Position numbers and translations under genes: made by a program
Assembly: GCA_964515915.1 (NCBI GenBank)
Contig: CAZEXM010000030.1
Span: forward strand, 1 to 22,957
Length of the DNA stretch: 22,957 nt
Direction of reading: 5' to 3'
Source of the DNA: JAHOYW01 sp964515915
Lineage (GTDB): Bacteria; Verrucomicrobiota; Lentisphaeria; Victivallales; Victivallaceae
The notes under the pieces: model-generated
Seen by the model: only the letters and a program-made list of their open reading frames with translations
Told to the model about the DNA's origin: nothing
The model's database searches: none
Shown: in pieces, positions 7,268 to 13,951 of the stretch
How positions within the stretch are numbered: position 1 is the first letter of the stretch
Layout of the letters: the number at the start of each line of letters is the position of its first letter

Positions 7268-7984
7268 ATGAATATTCGCGGCATGGTGCGTTTTACCCTG
7301 GTTGATTTTCCAGGCAAAATGGCCTGTGTGGCTTTTGTCGGGGGGTGTAATTTCCGCTGCGGCTACTGCCATAATCCATGCCTGGTGTTCGACCCGGAAA
7401 GCCAGCCATTAATCAGTGAGGAGGAATTCTTTCAATTTCTTGGAAAAAGACAAGGCAAGCTTGACGGAGTGGTCATCAGCGGCGGTGAGCCAATTCTGCG
7501 TAAACCGCTTTTGTCTTTCACCAGGAAAATCAAGGAAATGGGCTTTGCGGTAAAACTCGACACCAACGGCAGCATACCGGAAAAGGTTTTCAAAATCCAT
7601 AGCGAAGTCGGCCTTGACGCGCTGGGCGTTGACTACAAGGCGCCTTTACACAAATACAATGAAATTTCTCAATGCCGGATGCCCGGACTCGGCAAAAAAG
7701 TCCTGGAAGTCATTAAATTCGCCCTGGATAAAGACATTTTCACTGACGTGCGCACCACTGTTCACAAGGCACTGCTTTCCGAGGCGGATTTGAGCAGAAT
7801 GCGCGATGAACTATCCACTATTGGTTTGAAAATATGGACCTTGCAGCAATTTCATCCTAACGAAATAATTGATGATTCCCTGCTGGAACAAGACACTTAC
7901 AAGGATCTTGAATTAATCAGCATTGCCCGCAGTTTAGGTGATACTAATGTCCGCGGCTTGAACGGCATTATCATCAGTAGATGA
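7268..7984 (+). CDS. nrdG: Anaerobic RNR-activating radical SAM protein
   Basis: 238 aa. The radical SAM motif CNFRCGYC (Cys27, Cys31, Cys34) follows the family's N-terminal DFPGK segment. SGGEP, which contacts S-adenosylmethionine, follows near residue 75. The enzyme uses a [4Fe-4S] cluster and SAM to take a hydrogen from the radical glycine of NrdD. Here that would be Gly16 of the separate 51-aa protein encoded just upstream. It is longer than the shortest NrdG proteins (about 150-160 aa) and resembles the roughly 230-aa type often annotated as the anaerobic ribonucleoside-triphosphate reductase activating protein. The start has AAGGA about 11 nt upstream. A terminator lies between it and the upstream gene; two strong hairpins follow it. 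Pyruvate formate-lyase activase is a less likely alternative, given the neighbours. Confidence 0.88.
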   Translation: MNIRGMVRFTLVDFPGKMACVAFVGGCNFRCGYCHNPCLVFDPESQPLISEEEFFQFLGKRQGKLDGVVISGGEPILRKPLLSFTRKIKEMGFAVKLDTNGSIPEKVFKIHSEVGLDALGVDYKAPLHKYNEISQCRMPGLGKKVLEVIKFALDKDIFTDVRTTVHKALLSEADLSRMRDELSTIGLKIWTLQQFHPNEIIDDSLLEQDTYKDLELISIARSLGDTNVRGLNGIIISR

Positions 7985-8050
7985 TCTATGCATGAAACGG
8001 GTATTCCGGAAGGCAAAGTCCTTATTTGTTGCGTTATTTTGTGTTATTTA

Positions 8051-8073
8051 TTGAGGGGCGCTTCGCCCCTCAA
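8051..8073. repeat. Strong GC hairpin after nrdG
   Basis: TTGAGGGGCG and CGCCCCTCAA are perfect 10-bp arms around a 3-nt loop (CTT). No U-run follows on either strand. Hairpins of the form GGGGCxxCGCCCC followed by CTCCCC are familiar as dispersed intergenic repeats in draft genomes, so this may be one. Confidence 0.6.
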
Positions 8074-8088
8074 ACTCCCCCGCGCCTT

Positions 8089-8147
8089 GTGCAGGCGGCA
8101 GCAAGCGCAAGCGCCTGCACCATTTCTTTTTTTCTTTTTTTCTTTCC
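8089..8147 (+). terminator. Probable terminator of nrdG
   Basis: GTGCAGGCG (8089-8097) and CGCCTGCAC (8112-8120) are perfect 9-bp arms around a 14-nt loop. A T-rich tract with three runs of Ts follows (8123-8147). It ends transcription from nrdG before the convergent LacI-type gene. Confidence 0.75.
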
Positions 8148-8155
8148 ATCTTAGT

Positions 8156-9166
8156 TCAGGCCGACTGACGCAGAACTAAGTTCATTTTGACCTTAATTTG
8201 TATTTTCTGAGTATTTTCAGATAAAATTTTACCCAGAAGAGCTTCCGCGGTCAATCTTCCGAGTTCCCGGTTCGGCTGGGCGATAGTGGTCAGGGCCGGC
8301 GAACTGAACATCGCTAATTCGCGGTTATCAAAGCCGATCAAAGCAATATCTTCCGGAACCCGGCGCTCCAGGGACTTAAGACCCAACGCGATACCGGACG
8401 CTAAATAATCCGAAAAAGCGATTATTCCGTCAACATCCGGCTGTTCGCGCAAAATCTTCACTGCGGTATCCTGTCCAATTTGAGAAATTTTCTCAAGATT
8501 TGCAGTTTCGGCGGGTAATACTATTCGTGCAGGGATTCCAGCCCCGGAAACCGCCGCATTATAACCTTTAAGACGTTGACCGCAATTATCCTGACCCGCG
8601 AATACGATATTGCGGCGGCCTTTTTTCAGTAAATATTTGACGCCGTCATAAACACCTTGTTTACGGTCAACATAAACACTGTCATATTTGAGGCTGCCGG
8701 CATAAGATATCAATATTGCCGGAATTTTAGATTTCTCCGCGAGCTTATACAATTTCATTGCCATCGCGTCTTCGCTCAAAAAAATTATTCCCGCTGGTTT
8801 TTGCCGCAATATGCTCAAAAAAAGTTTTTCACTTTCAGTAGAATATTCCGGTGAGGAATACAGGTAATGAATATTTGGTTCATAGCTCAGGACAGTTAAG
8901 TATTCCTTGATTCCAAAGACCTTATCCATCCCCATGGAATCACATGCTGAAGATGGTTCATAAACTATATTAATTACCGCTATTTCATAGCTGCGGCTGG
9001 CACGAAGGCTTTGCGCCGCCCGGTTCGGCTGATAATTCAATTCCGCCGCCGCTGCGTCAACAAGTTTTTGCGCCCCTTCCGAAACGTAACCGCTGTGCCG
9101 TATCGCCCGACTCACAGTATTCATGGATAATCCCGTCTTCGCGGCTATATCTTTCAGGCTTGTCAT
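8156..9166 (-). CDS. LacI-family transcriptional regulator
   Basis: 336 aa. The N-terminal helix-turn-helix is canonical (LKDIAAKTGLSMNTVSRAIRHSGYVSEGAQKLVDAAAAELNY), with the hinge-helix region RAAQSLRASRS at about 50-60. A periplasmic-binding-protein-like effector domain follows, with VDGIIAFSDYLASGIALGLKSLERRVPEDIALIGFDN typical of sugar-binding LacI members. It should repress a catabolic or transport gene and be released by a sugar. A good ribosome site (AAGGA) lies 6-7 nt before ATG. It faces away from the cation antiporter gene across 463 bp. No sugar operon is in the window, so the target and ligand are unknown. Autoregulation through 9206-9219 is possible. Confidence 0.92.
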   Translation of the reverse strand: MTSLKDIAAKTGLSMNTVSRAIRHSGYVSEGAQKLVDAAAAELNYQPNRAAQSLRASRSYEIAVINIVYEPSSACDSMGMDKVFGIKEYLTVLSYEPNIHYLYSSPEYSTESEKLFLSILRQKPAGIIFLSEDAMAMKLYKLAEKSKIPAILISYAGSLKYDSVYVDRKQGVYDGVKYLLKKGRRNIVFAGQDNCGQRLKGYNAAVSGAGIPARIVLPAETANLEKISQIGQDTAVKILREQPDVDGIIAFSDYLASGIALGLKSLERRVPEDIALIGFDNRELAMFSSPALTTIAQPNRELGRLTAEALLGKILSENTQKIQIKVKMNLVLRQSA

Positions 9167-9629
9167 AAATAATCCTTATTACATTAACAAAATATCATAA
9201 ATCTATCTCAACGTTATCATAATACTCTTATTCGATTAAAAAGCAAGTCTTTTAAATTTTAACACCGCAATTGAACAATTCCACCTCGAAAAGCGAAGCT
9301 TTTCAAAAAAGAGCTGGCTTTTTTATAACGAGGCCGACGTTCGGCTTTTTGAAAAGATGTGAGCGTTCGAGCCTTGCGGCAAAGTTTTATTTTTTCAAGA
9401 ATTCAAGCTATGCCGACTTCTGTCGGTGCCGTTATACTACCGGTTACAAAATAGCTTTGATTATTATTTGAATAGAATATTGAAAAAAACGCAAGGGGAC
9501 TTATATTAAGCGAAATGTAAAATATGTGGGAATGGGGTTCTCCCTGAACAAAGCGCCGAAAATGGCTAATGGCTCCTGTTAAATAGACATGTTGTTTATT
9601 TTTTTGCTCTAGATTAAAAGGAGAAAAAG
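9167..9629. other. 463-bp intergenic region, LacI-type gene / cation antiporter
   Basis: I see no gene here. A frame at 9271-9471 is open, but it lacks a ribosome site and family features. The region holds several small hairpins: GAAAAGC/GCTTTTC (9288-9304), GCCGA/TCGGC followed by five Ts (9333-9350), and CCGAC/GTCGG (9413-9426). The second has the shape of a weak terminator. If the antiporter is transcribed from near 9240, these could form a regulated leader. I recognise no named riboswitch. Confidence 0.45.
9206..9219. promoter_or_regulatory. Possible LacI-family operator
   Basis: TCTCAACGTTATCA has the AACGTT core with central CG typical of LacI-family operators, and it lies 40 bp upstream of the LacI-type start. 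The outer arms are poorly symmetric, so this is weak. Confidence 0.3.
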
Positions 9630-10820
9630 GTGTTATTTCATTTAGCCGTTATTGTTATTATCGCGTTATTCGTCAATTGGTGTTGTGAAAAGATAAAAGT
9701 TCCGGGTTTGCTTGGGATGATTGCTGTCGGAATTCTCTTAGGCCCTTACGGGATTCCCGGCTGTAATCTGGTTTCACCGCTGATTAATGAAATGTCTTCC
9801 GAATTGCGTACCGCCGCATTGATTATTATTCTAATCCGCGCCGGCCTGGGTCTGAATCGTCAAACTTTAAATAAAGTTGGTATTCCAGCATTGAAGATGA
9901 GTTGTATTCCCTGCCTGGTGGAAGGGAGCGCGGTAACTTTAATCGCGCATTCTCTACTGAAACTGGACTGGGCGTCGTCCGGAATGCTTGGTTTTATCAT
10001 CGCGGCGGTATCACCGGCGGTGGTGGTTCCGCAAATGCTGGACATTAAAGCCAAAGGCTATGGGAAAAAACGTGAAGTCCCGACTTTGATTTTGGCGGGC
10101 GCTTCTATTGATGATGTGTTCGCGATTACTTTGTTTGGTGTTTTTCTGGCGGTGGAAACGGGAAAAGCCGTAAATATTGCCACGCAGTTCGTCGAGGTTC
10201 CGCTGGGGATTATAACAGGAATATTACTGGGTTTGCTGGCTGGTTATCTGCTGGTCAAGCTTTTTGCCAGGTTCCATATGCAGGATACTAAGAAAATGTT
10301 GATTTTTTTAGTTGTCGCGATTATGCTGCACGAACTGGAATATTTCAAAGACTATTTTCCGATTGCGACTTTGCTGGGAGTTATGGCAATGGGTTTTGTG
10401 CTTTTGGAACTGGACAACAAACGGGCTCAGCGTTTAGCGGCAATATTTGATAAATTATGGATTTTTGCCGAGATACTCTTATTTGTTTTAATCGGGGCCC
10501 AGGTGAATATAAGTGTCGCGCTTGGCGCGGGACTTTGGGGTATTGTGATTATAACCTTGGGCTTATGCGCCAGAAGCCTTGGCGTCTGGTTCGCGCTGCT
10601 GGGCTCCAAGTTGACCGGAAATGAAAGATTGTTCTGCATGTTTTCCTACATCCCGAAAGCCACGGTTCAAGCCGCAATCGGCGCAATTCCCTTAAGTATG
10701 GGGATTGCGGGCGGCGAATTGATTTTAGCGATTGCCGTATTGAGTATTATTATTACCGCACCGCTGGGCGCCGGCCTGATACGCGTCACTCATGCCCGGC
10801 TGCTGGGAAACGCAGACTGA
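9630..10820 (+). CDS. Cation/proton antiporter (Na_H_Exchanger fold)
   Basis: 396 aa, almost wholly hydrophobic with about 11-13 membrane helices. It fits the cation/proton antiporter fold (CPA, PF00999). PGLLGMIAVGILLGPYGIPG near residue 25 is typical of the family. The ion-binding motif ASIDD (Asp161-Asp162) has the double Asp usual in electrogenic CPA2 members, not the Asn-Asp of CPA1. There is no C-terminal TrkA-N domain, unlike full KefB/C proteins. It should exchange Na+ or K+ for protons across the inner membrane. The start is GTG, with AAAGGAG 6 nt upstream; no other start fits so well. Its last 31 bp overlap the convergent SIS-domain gene. The ion specificity cannot be read from the sequence. 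Confidence 0.85.
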   Translation: MLFHLAVIVIIALFVNWCCEKIKVPGLLGMIAVGILLGPYGIPGCNLVSPLINEMSSELRTAALIIILIRAGLGLNRQTLNKVGIPALKMSCIPCLVEGSAVTLIAHSLLKLDWASSGMLGFIIAAVSPAVVVPQMLDIKAKGYGKKREVPTLILAGASIDDVFAITLFGVFLAVETGKAVNIATQFVEVPLGIITGILLGLLAGYLLVKLFARFHMQDTKKMLIFLVVAIMLHELEYFKDYFPIATLLGVMAMGFVLLELDNKRAQRLAAIFDKLWIFAEILLFVLIGAQVNISVALGAGLWGIVIITLGLCARSLGVWFALLGSKLTGNERLFCMFSYIPKATVQAAIGAIPLSMGIAGGELILAIAVLSIIITAPLGAGLIRVTHARLLGNAD

Positions 10821-12577
10821 TAAGACGCTGCGGAGCTTTTTGCGAGCGCCGCTAATGTATATTGTACCGGCGAAGGTTCCTCCCTGCCGGTAAAATCCGT
10901 TTGTTCAAGTTCCACAACAGACTGGTGGAGCGCGAAGCAGGCATCTTCATAGCTTATATCGGCGAGTTCGGCGATAAGCCTGATGCACCTGTCTACAAGT
11001 TTTTTGTTCGACATGCTGACAAAACTCATCCAGTTGCTTTTTACTCTGCCCAGGCAAACCATCGTACCGGTTGAAATCGTATTCAACGCGAGCTTGACTT
11101 TCATGTGATCGATAAGTTTCAGATTTGTCAGCCTTACCGCACCGGGAATAATCAACGCGTTTTCAGGCGCGTTTCCGGTATCGCCGATTATGAGCGTCAG
11201 GCGCCGTGTGAAATTTTCGTCCGGGCACGGGAAATTTTCATTAAATTCATTGCCGGAAAAAATACTTACAGCCGCGCTTTGCGGAGCTTCAAAACGACAT
11301 TTTTCCTTTTCATTGCCGATCAGGAACCTGAGCATTTCATTTTTGCTGACGGCGGGAGGGTTGTTGACGATTTTTTCCGGCGCCTTCATTTGCCTATAAT
11401 CCTCCGCCGTCCACTCAAGGCAGCGAAGTTCCCTGCCGAGATAATGCTTCCAGGCAGCGGGCGTCGAAAACCGGGGCGTTTTAACAAAAGCCCATGAAGG
11501 CAATTGCTCAGGGGCGTCGAATTTTCTGAACGGCGTCAGCATAAAAGTGGGAGCGCGTTCGGTGGTATCGGTAAAAATATCAATCAGAAATTCATCGGCA
11601 AAATAAGTCGCGAGTCCCTTTTCTCTATAAAGCCGCTCCTCAAAACGGATGTATTCGGAAACAGTTTTAAGAGAAGCGGGGCTTTTAAGGTCAGCAAGGA
11701 TTCTGGTCATTTCAGCGGCGTAATTGATGTCCGAGTCAGGGAAAAGCGCGAATTCCGCGCCGGAAAGCTTTTCCCGAAGAATCCGGCTGAGCAGTTTTTC
11801 CAGCATCGCCCCGGCGACCAGCTGTTCGCTGCTGGCCGCCTGCATCCGGGTGGAGCCCGCTATCGCCATCGGCCCGCAGAAAAGGTCGAGCACAACTACG
11901 TCGGGGTTTTCAATGGCTGTTCCGGAACGTTCGAGGTGTCCGCATAATATACCGGCCGGATTGTTAAAGAGCAGAAAGGCTTTGGCGCCGAGGTCAAGGG
12001 CCGCCGCGAGCGAACCGAGAACCGAAGAAGTTTCGCCGCCTTCGCTAATGGCGATAAATACATCTTTTGAGTTAATGCCAAGTTCCCGGGCCTGACGCCG
12101 CCCGAATTGCGGACAGTCTTCAAATGCTTCAACGGATTTGACCAGCGCATAATCACCGCCGGTGATTATGCTGAAGACAGTATCCTCAAATTGAGCGACT
12201 TTAGCAAAAATTTCCCTGTTCTCCCGCTCAAGTTTCCGGAAAAACGTTCTCCACATGCTTTCGAGGAGAATACTGAGCCGCCCGGTCGCCCCGCAGCCGG
12301 AAAAAACAATTTTTCCGCCATTCGTGACGGCATTGTATGAACTTTCCAGCAGCAGCGCGAATTTTTTGCCGGAAAATACTTTTTCCGCCATTGGAATGAT
12401 GTCTTCGTCTACGGAAAAAAGCATTTCGACGCCTGCCTCAGTGCATTTTTCAAAAACTTTATCAAGGCCTCTGGTTTTCGGGTTGGATTGTTCAGTGGGA
12501 AGCATTCCAAGATGGAACTGTTTTTCATTTTCTAAAAAATCTTTAGCTCTTTTTCCAGCTTCAACTGTAATTCGCAT
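10790..12577 (-). CDS. MurQ/GCKR-like double-SIS-domain protein
   Basis: 595 aa, about twice the length of MurNAc-6-phosphate etherase (MurQ, about 300 aa) and close to animal glucokinase regulatory protein (GCKR). MurQ signatures are clear: LPTEQSNPKTRGLD (26-39), GCGATGRL (94-101), AISEGGETSSVLGSL (176-190), IAGSTRMQAASSEQL, and a MurQ-type C-terminus (KLALNTISTGTMVCLGRVKSNWM...KLVDRCIRLIAE). A second SIS-like region lies between, as in GCKR. By alignment from memory, the MurQ catalytic Glu in GRLxVLDASE is replaced by Met108, with Glu106 nearby. The second Glu (FED, Glu153) is kept. It probably binds a sugar 6-phosphate, either as an altered etherase or a regulator. The upstream ribosome site is weak (GGGAAAAA). 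The gene stands alone, after the end of the lysS-led operon. Confidence 0.75.
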   Translation of the reverse strand: MRITVEAGKRAKDFLENEKQFHLGMLPTEQSNPKTRGLDKVFEKCTEAGVEMLFSVDEDIIPMAEKVFSGKKFALLLESSYNAVTNGGKIVFSGCGATGRLSILLESMWRTFFRKLERENREIFAKVAQFEDTVFSIITGGDYALVKSVEAFEDCPQFGRRQARELGINSKDVFIAISEGGETSSVLGSLAAALDLGAKAFLLFNNPAGILCGHLERSGTAIENPDVVVLDLFCGPMAIAGSTRMQAASSEQLVAGAMLEKLLSRILREKLSGAEFALFPDSDINYAAEMTRILADLKSPASLKTVSEYIRFEERLYREKGLATYFADEFLIDIFTDTTERAPTFMLTPFRKFDAPEQLPSWAFVKTPRFSTPAAWKHYLGRELRCLEWTAEDYRQMKAPEKIVNNPPAVSKNEMLRFLIGNEKEKCRFEAPQSAAVSIFSGNEFNENFPCPDENFTRRLTLIIGDTGNAPENALIIPGAVRLTNLKLIDHMKVKLALNTISTGTMVCLGRVKSNWMSFVSMSNKKLVDRCIRLIAELADISYEDACFALHQSVVELEQTDFTGREEPSPVQYTLAALAKSSAASYQSAFPSSRA

Positions 12578-12776
12578 TTTATTTTTTCCCTTGATTTTCC
12601 GGGTTTCATCAAATTACAAAATATATTCCGCGAAGATTTTTTATTCAGCAAAATATTATAATATTGGACAGCAATTTTGCATTTGTATTAAAGAAAATGA
12701 AAAATAAAACAACTTTTTTGTTTTTTGTCTGGCATTAATGCTGATTATAATATATAATCTTATTAGAGGGCTCAAG

Positions 12777-12789
12777 CACAGCAGATTTT
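12777..12789 (-). repeat. Short intergenic repeat, inverted copy
   Basis: On the minus strand this reads AAAATCTGCTGTG, identical to the core at 3347-3359 and 4731-4743. It lies in an intergenic space like the others. Confidence 0.45.
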
Positions 12790-12799
12790 AACAAGTAAA

Positions 12800-12854
12800 T
12801 GCTTCCGGGATACTCGCTCCTCAAAATTACACTCCATATAATATCCCGGGAGCA
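12800..12854. repeat. Inverted repeat downstream of the SGNH hydrolase gene
   Basis: TGCTTCCGGGATA (12800-12812) and TATCCCGGGAGCA (12842-12854) pair at 12 of 13 positions around a 29-nt loop. On the minus strand it begins 28 nt after the hydrolase stop. No clear U-run follows, so it is more likely a 3'-end stabilising structure or an imperfect terminator of the five-gene run. Confidence 0.55.
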
Positions 12855-12881
12855 CCACTATAACCAAACAGCTAAGCTTGT

Positions 12882-13916
12882 TCAAGCACAACTATTTCCA
12901 GCGTGAAGTCTTATCTGGTGCTTTTTAAAAACTTCATTGATGAAATTTTCTGCCATAAACTCCATTCCTTCAGCGTCCGGATGAAGCTCGTCGGGGAGAT
13001 ATGCGACAAGTTCAGCACCAAATATTTTCAAACCGTCAACATAGTAAATATTCTCGTCGCCGCGTCTTTGAAAAGATTCTACCGCCTTCTTTACAGAATC
13101 ACGCATATTCTTCAGGGTATTGCCGACAATACTGGGGGTATCTTCCCTTGGCGGGCAGTATATAGGAGAACAAACGGCCAATGGAGTCTTTTTGTGTTTT
13201 TCCCTGATAATTGCGATTGTTCCAATTACCGCGGCAGAAAATGTCCGGGACGACAAACCAGCTCCATATACATTTATTCCAAGTTTCAGAGATATGAAAT
13301 CCGCGTTCATATCGCGAATCATCCTGGCTATCATCGGATCCAGCATGCATTGTCCGCCATATCCCAGGGAAATCATGTTGAAATTCATCTCTCTGGCAAC
13401 GATAGCGGGCCAAGTCATGGCTGGAGACGCCGCCCGGACACAGTGAGTTATTGAACTGCCGTAAGTAATCCATTTCAACCGCTTGTCATCAATATTTTCA
13501 AGAGAAGCAGCATCGTCTATTTCAATACCATGCAGCATTATCGAGTAACGTGGAGAAAACCAAAGTTCAATGACCTTATTTCCTGTCGGCAAGTCCGCAA
13601 ACAGCACTTTATTGTTTTCGTCAAATATTTGCGTTTGAATAATTTTATTGTCAATACATAAATCAACTTGGCATCCCGGAGGGGCAACATCATATCCACC
13701 CCCCAATGGCTCCCCACTGAGTTTGATGCTCTTTGAATCGGTTTTCAGCATTAAGCGGACGCCGGAAGCCGTGCCTGCCTGAAAATGAAAGTTTTCATCC
13801 GGAAAAATATCTTTATCCTCGTGCGGGATACGCCACGGAATAACGCTCCCGTTATTTTTTTCCAGTGAAATTATCCCCTTCCAGGCGAGTCTTGAATCAT
13901 CAGCTTTAACAAACAT
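12882..13916 (-). CDS. SGNH/GDSL-type hydrolase with N-terminal GxDLY-like domain
   Basis: 344 aa. Residues 1-145 resemble a beta-rich module found before GDSL_3 lipase-like hydrolases (pattern near GYDVAPPGCQVDL). The SGNH blocks are in order: GSSIT with nucleophile Ser155, GYGG with Gly187, LGIN with Asn215, and LPDELH with Asp309 and His312. It is a probable carbohydrate esterase or deacetylase-type hydrolase. No signal peptide is visible, so it appears cytoplasmic. A strong ribosome site (AAGGAGG) lies 9 nt before ATG. It is the last gene of the run that starts with lysS, 24 nt after the ArsB/NhaD-like gene. A perfect palindrome sits between the two genes. Its substrate is unknown and its link to ion transport is unclear. 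Confidence 0.85.
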   Translation of the reverse strand: MFVKADDSRLAWKGIISLEKNNGSVIPWRIPHEDKDIFPDENFHFQAGTASGVRLMLKTDSKSIKLSGEPLGGGYDVAPPGCQVDLCIDNKIIQTQIFDENNKVLFADLPTGNKVIELWFSPRYSIMLHGIEIDDAASLENIDDKRLKWITYGSSITHCVRAASPAMTWPAIVAREMNFNMISLGYGGQCMLDPMIARMIRDMNADFISLKLGINVYGAGLSSRTFSAAVIGTIAIIREKHKKTPLAVCSPIYCPPREDTPSIVGNTLKNMRDSVKKAVESFQRRGDENIYYVDGLKIFGAELVAYLPDELHPDAEGMEFMAENFINEVFKKHQIRLHAGNSCA

Positions 13917-13931
13917 AATCTTTTCCTCCTT

Positions 13932-13951
13932 TTTGCGTATCTATACGCAAA
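13932..13951. promoter_or_regulatory. Palindrome across the transporter stop codon
   Basis: TTTGCGTAT and ATACGCAAA are perfect 9-bp arms around two bases. In the minus-strand mRNA, the transporter stop codon (UAG) lies in the loop of an 8-bp hairpin. The ribosome site of the hydrolase gene follows directly. It could be an RNA switch for coupled translation or a protein-binding site in DNA. Confidence 0.55.

Larger units (their letters stand above)
12578..12881. other. 304-bp intergenic region between SGNH hydrolase and SIS-domain genes
   Basis: AT-rich, with no gene. It holds a long inverted repeat (12800-12854), an inverted copy of the dispersed repeat (12777-12789) and palindromic AT tracts such as CATTAATG and ATTATAATATATAAT near 12733-12760. 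These may include the minus-strand promoter of the SIS-domain gene, but no convincing -35/-10 pair could be chosen. Confidence 0.45.

Noticed and set aside
7988..8179. 63-aa open frame after nrdG
   Set aside because: It runs through two strong hairpins and the poly-T tract of the terminator, and its translation is low complexity. Not a gene.
9271..9471. 66-aa open frame upstream of the antiporter
   Set aside because: No ribosome site and no recognisable motif. It covers several hairpins; treated as non-coding.
11105..11497. Plus-strand open frames opposite the SIS-domain gene
   Set aside because: They are low-complexity mirror frames of a well-supported minus-strand gene. The same holds for other long frames opposite lysS, icd and the transporter.
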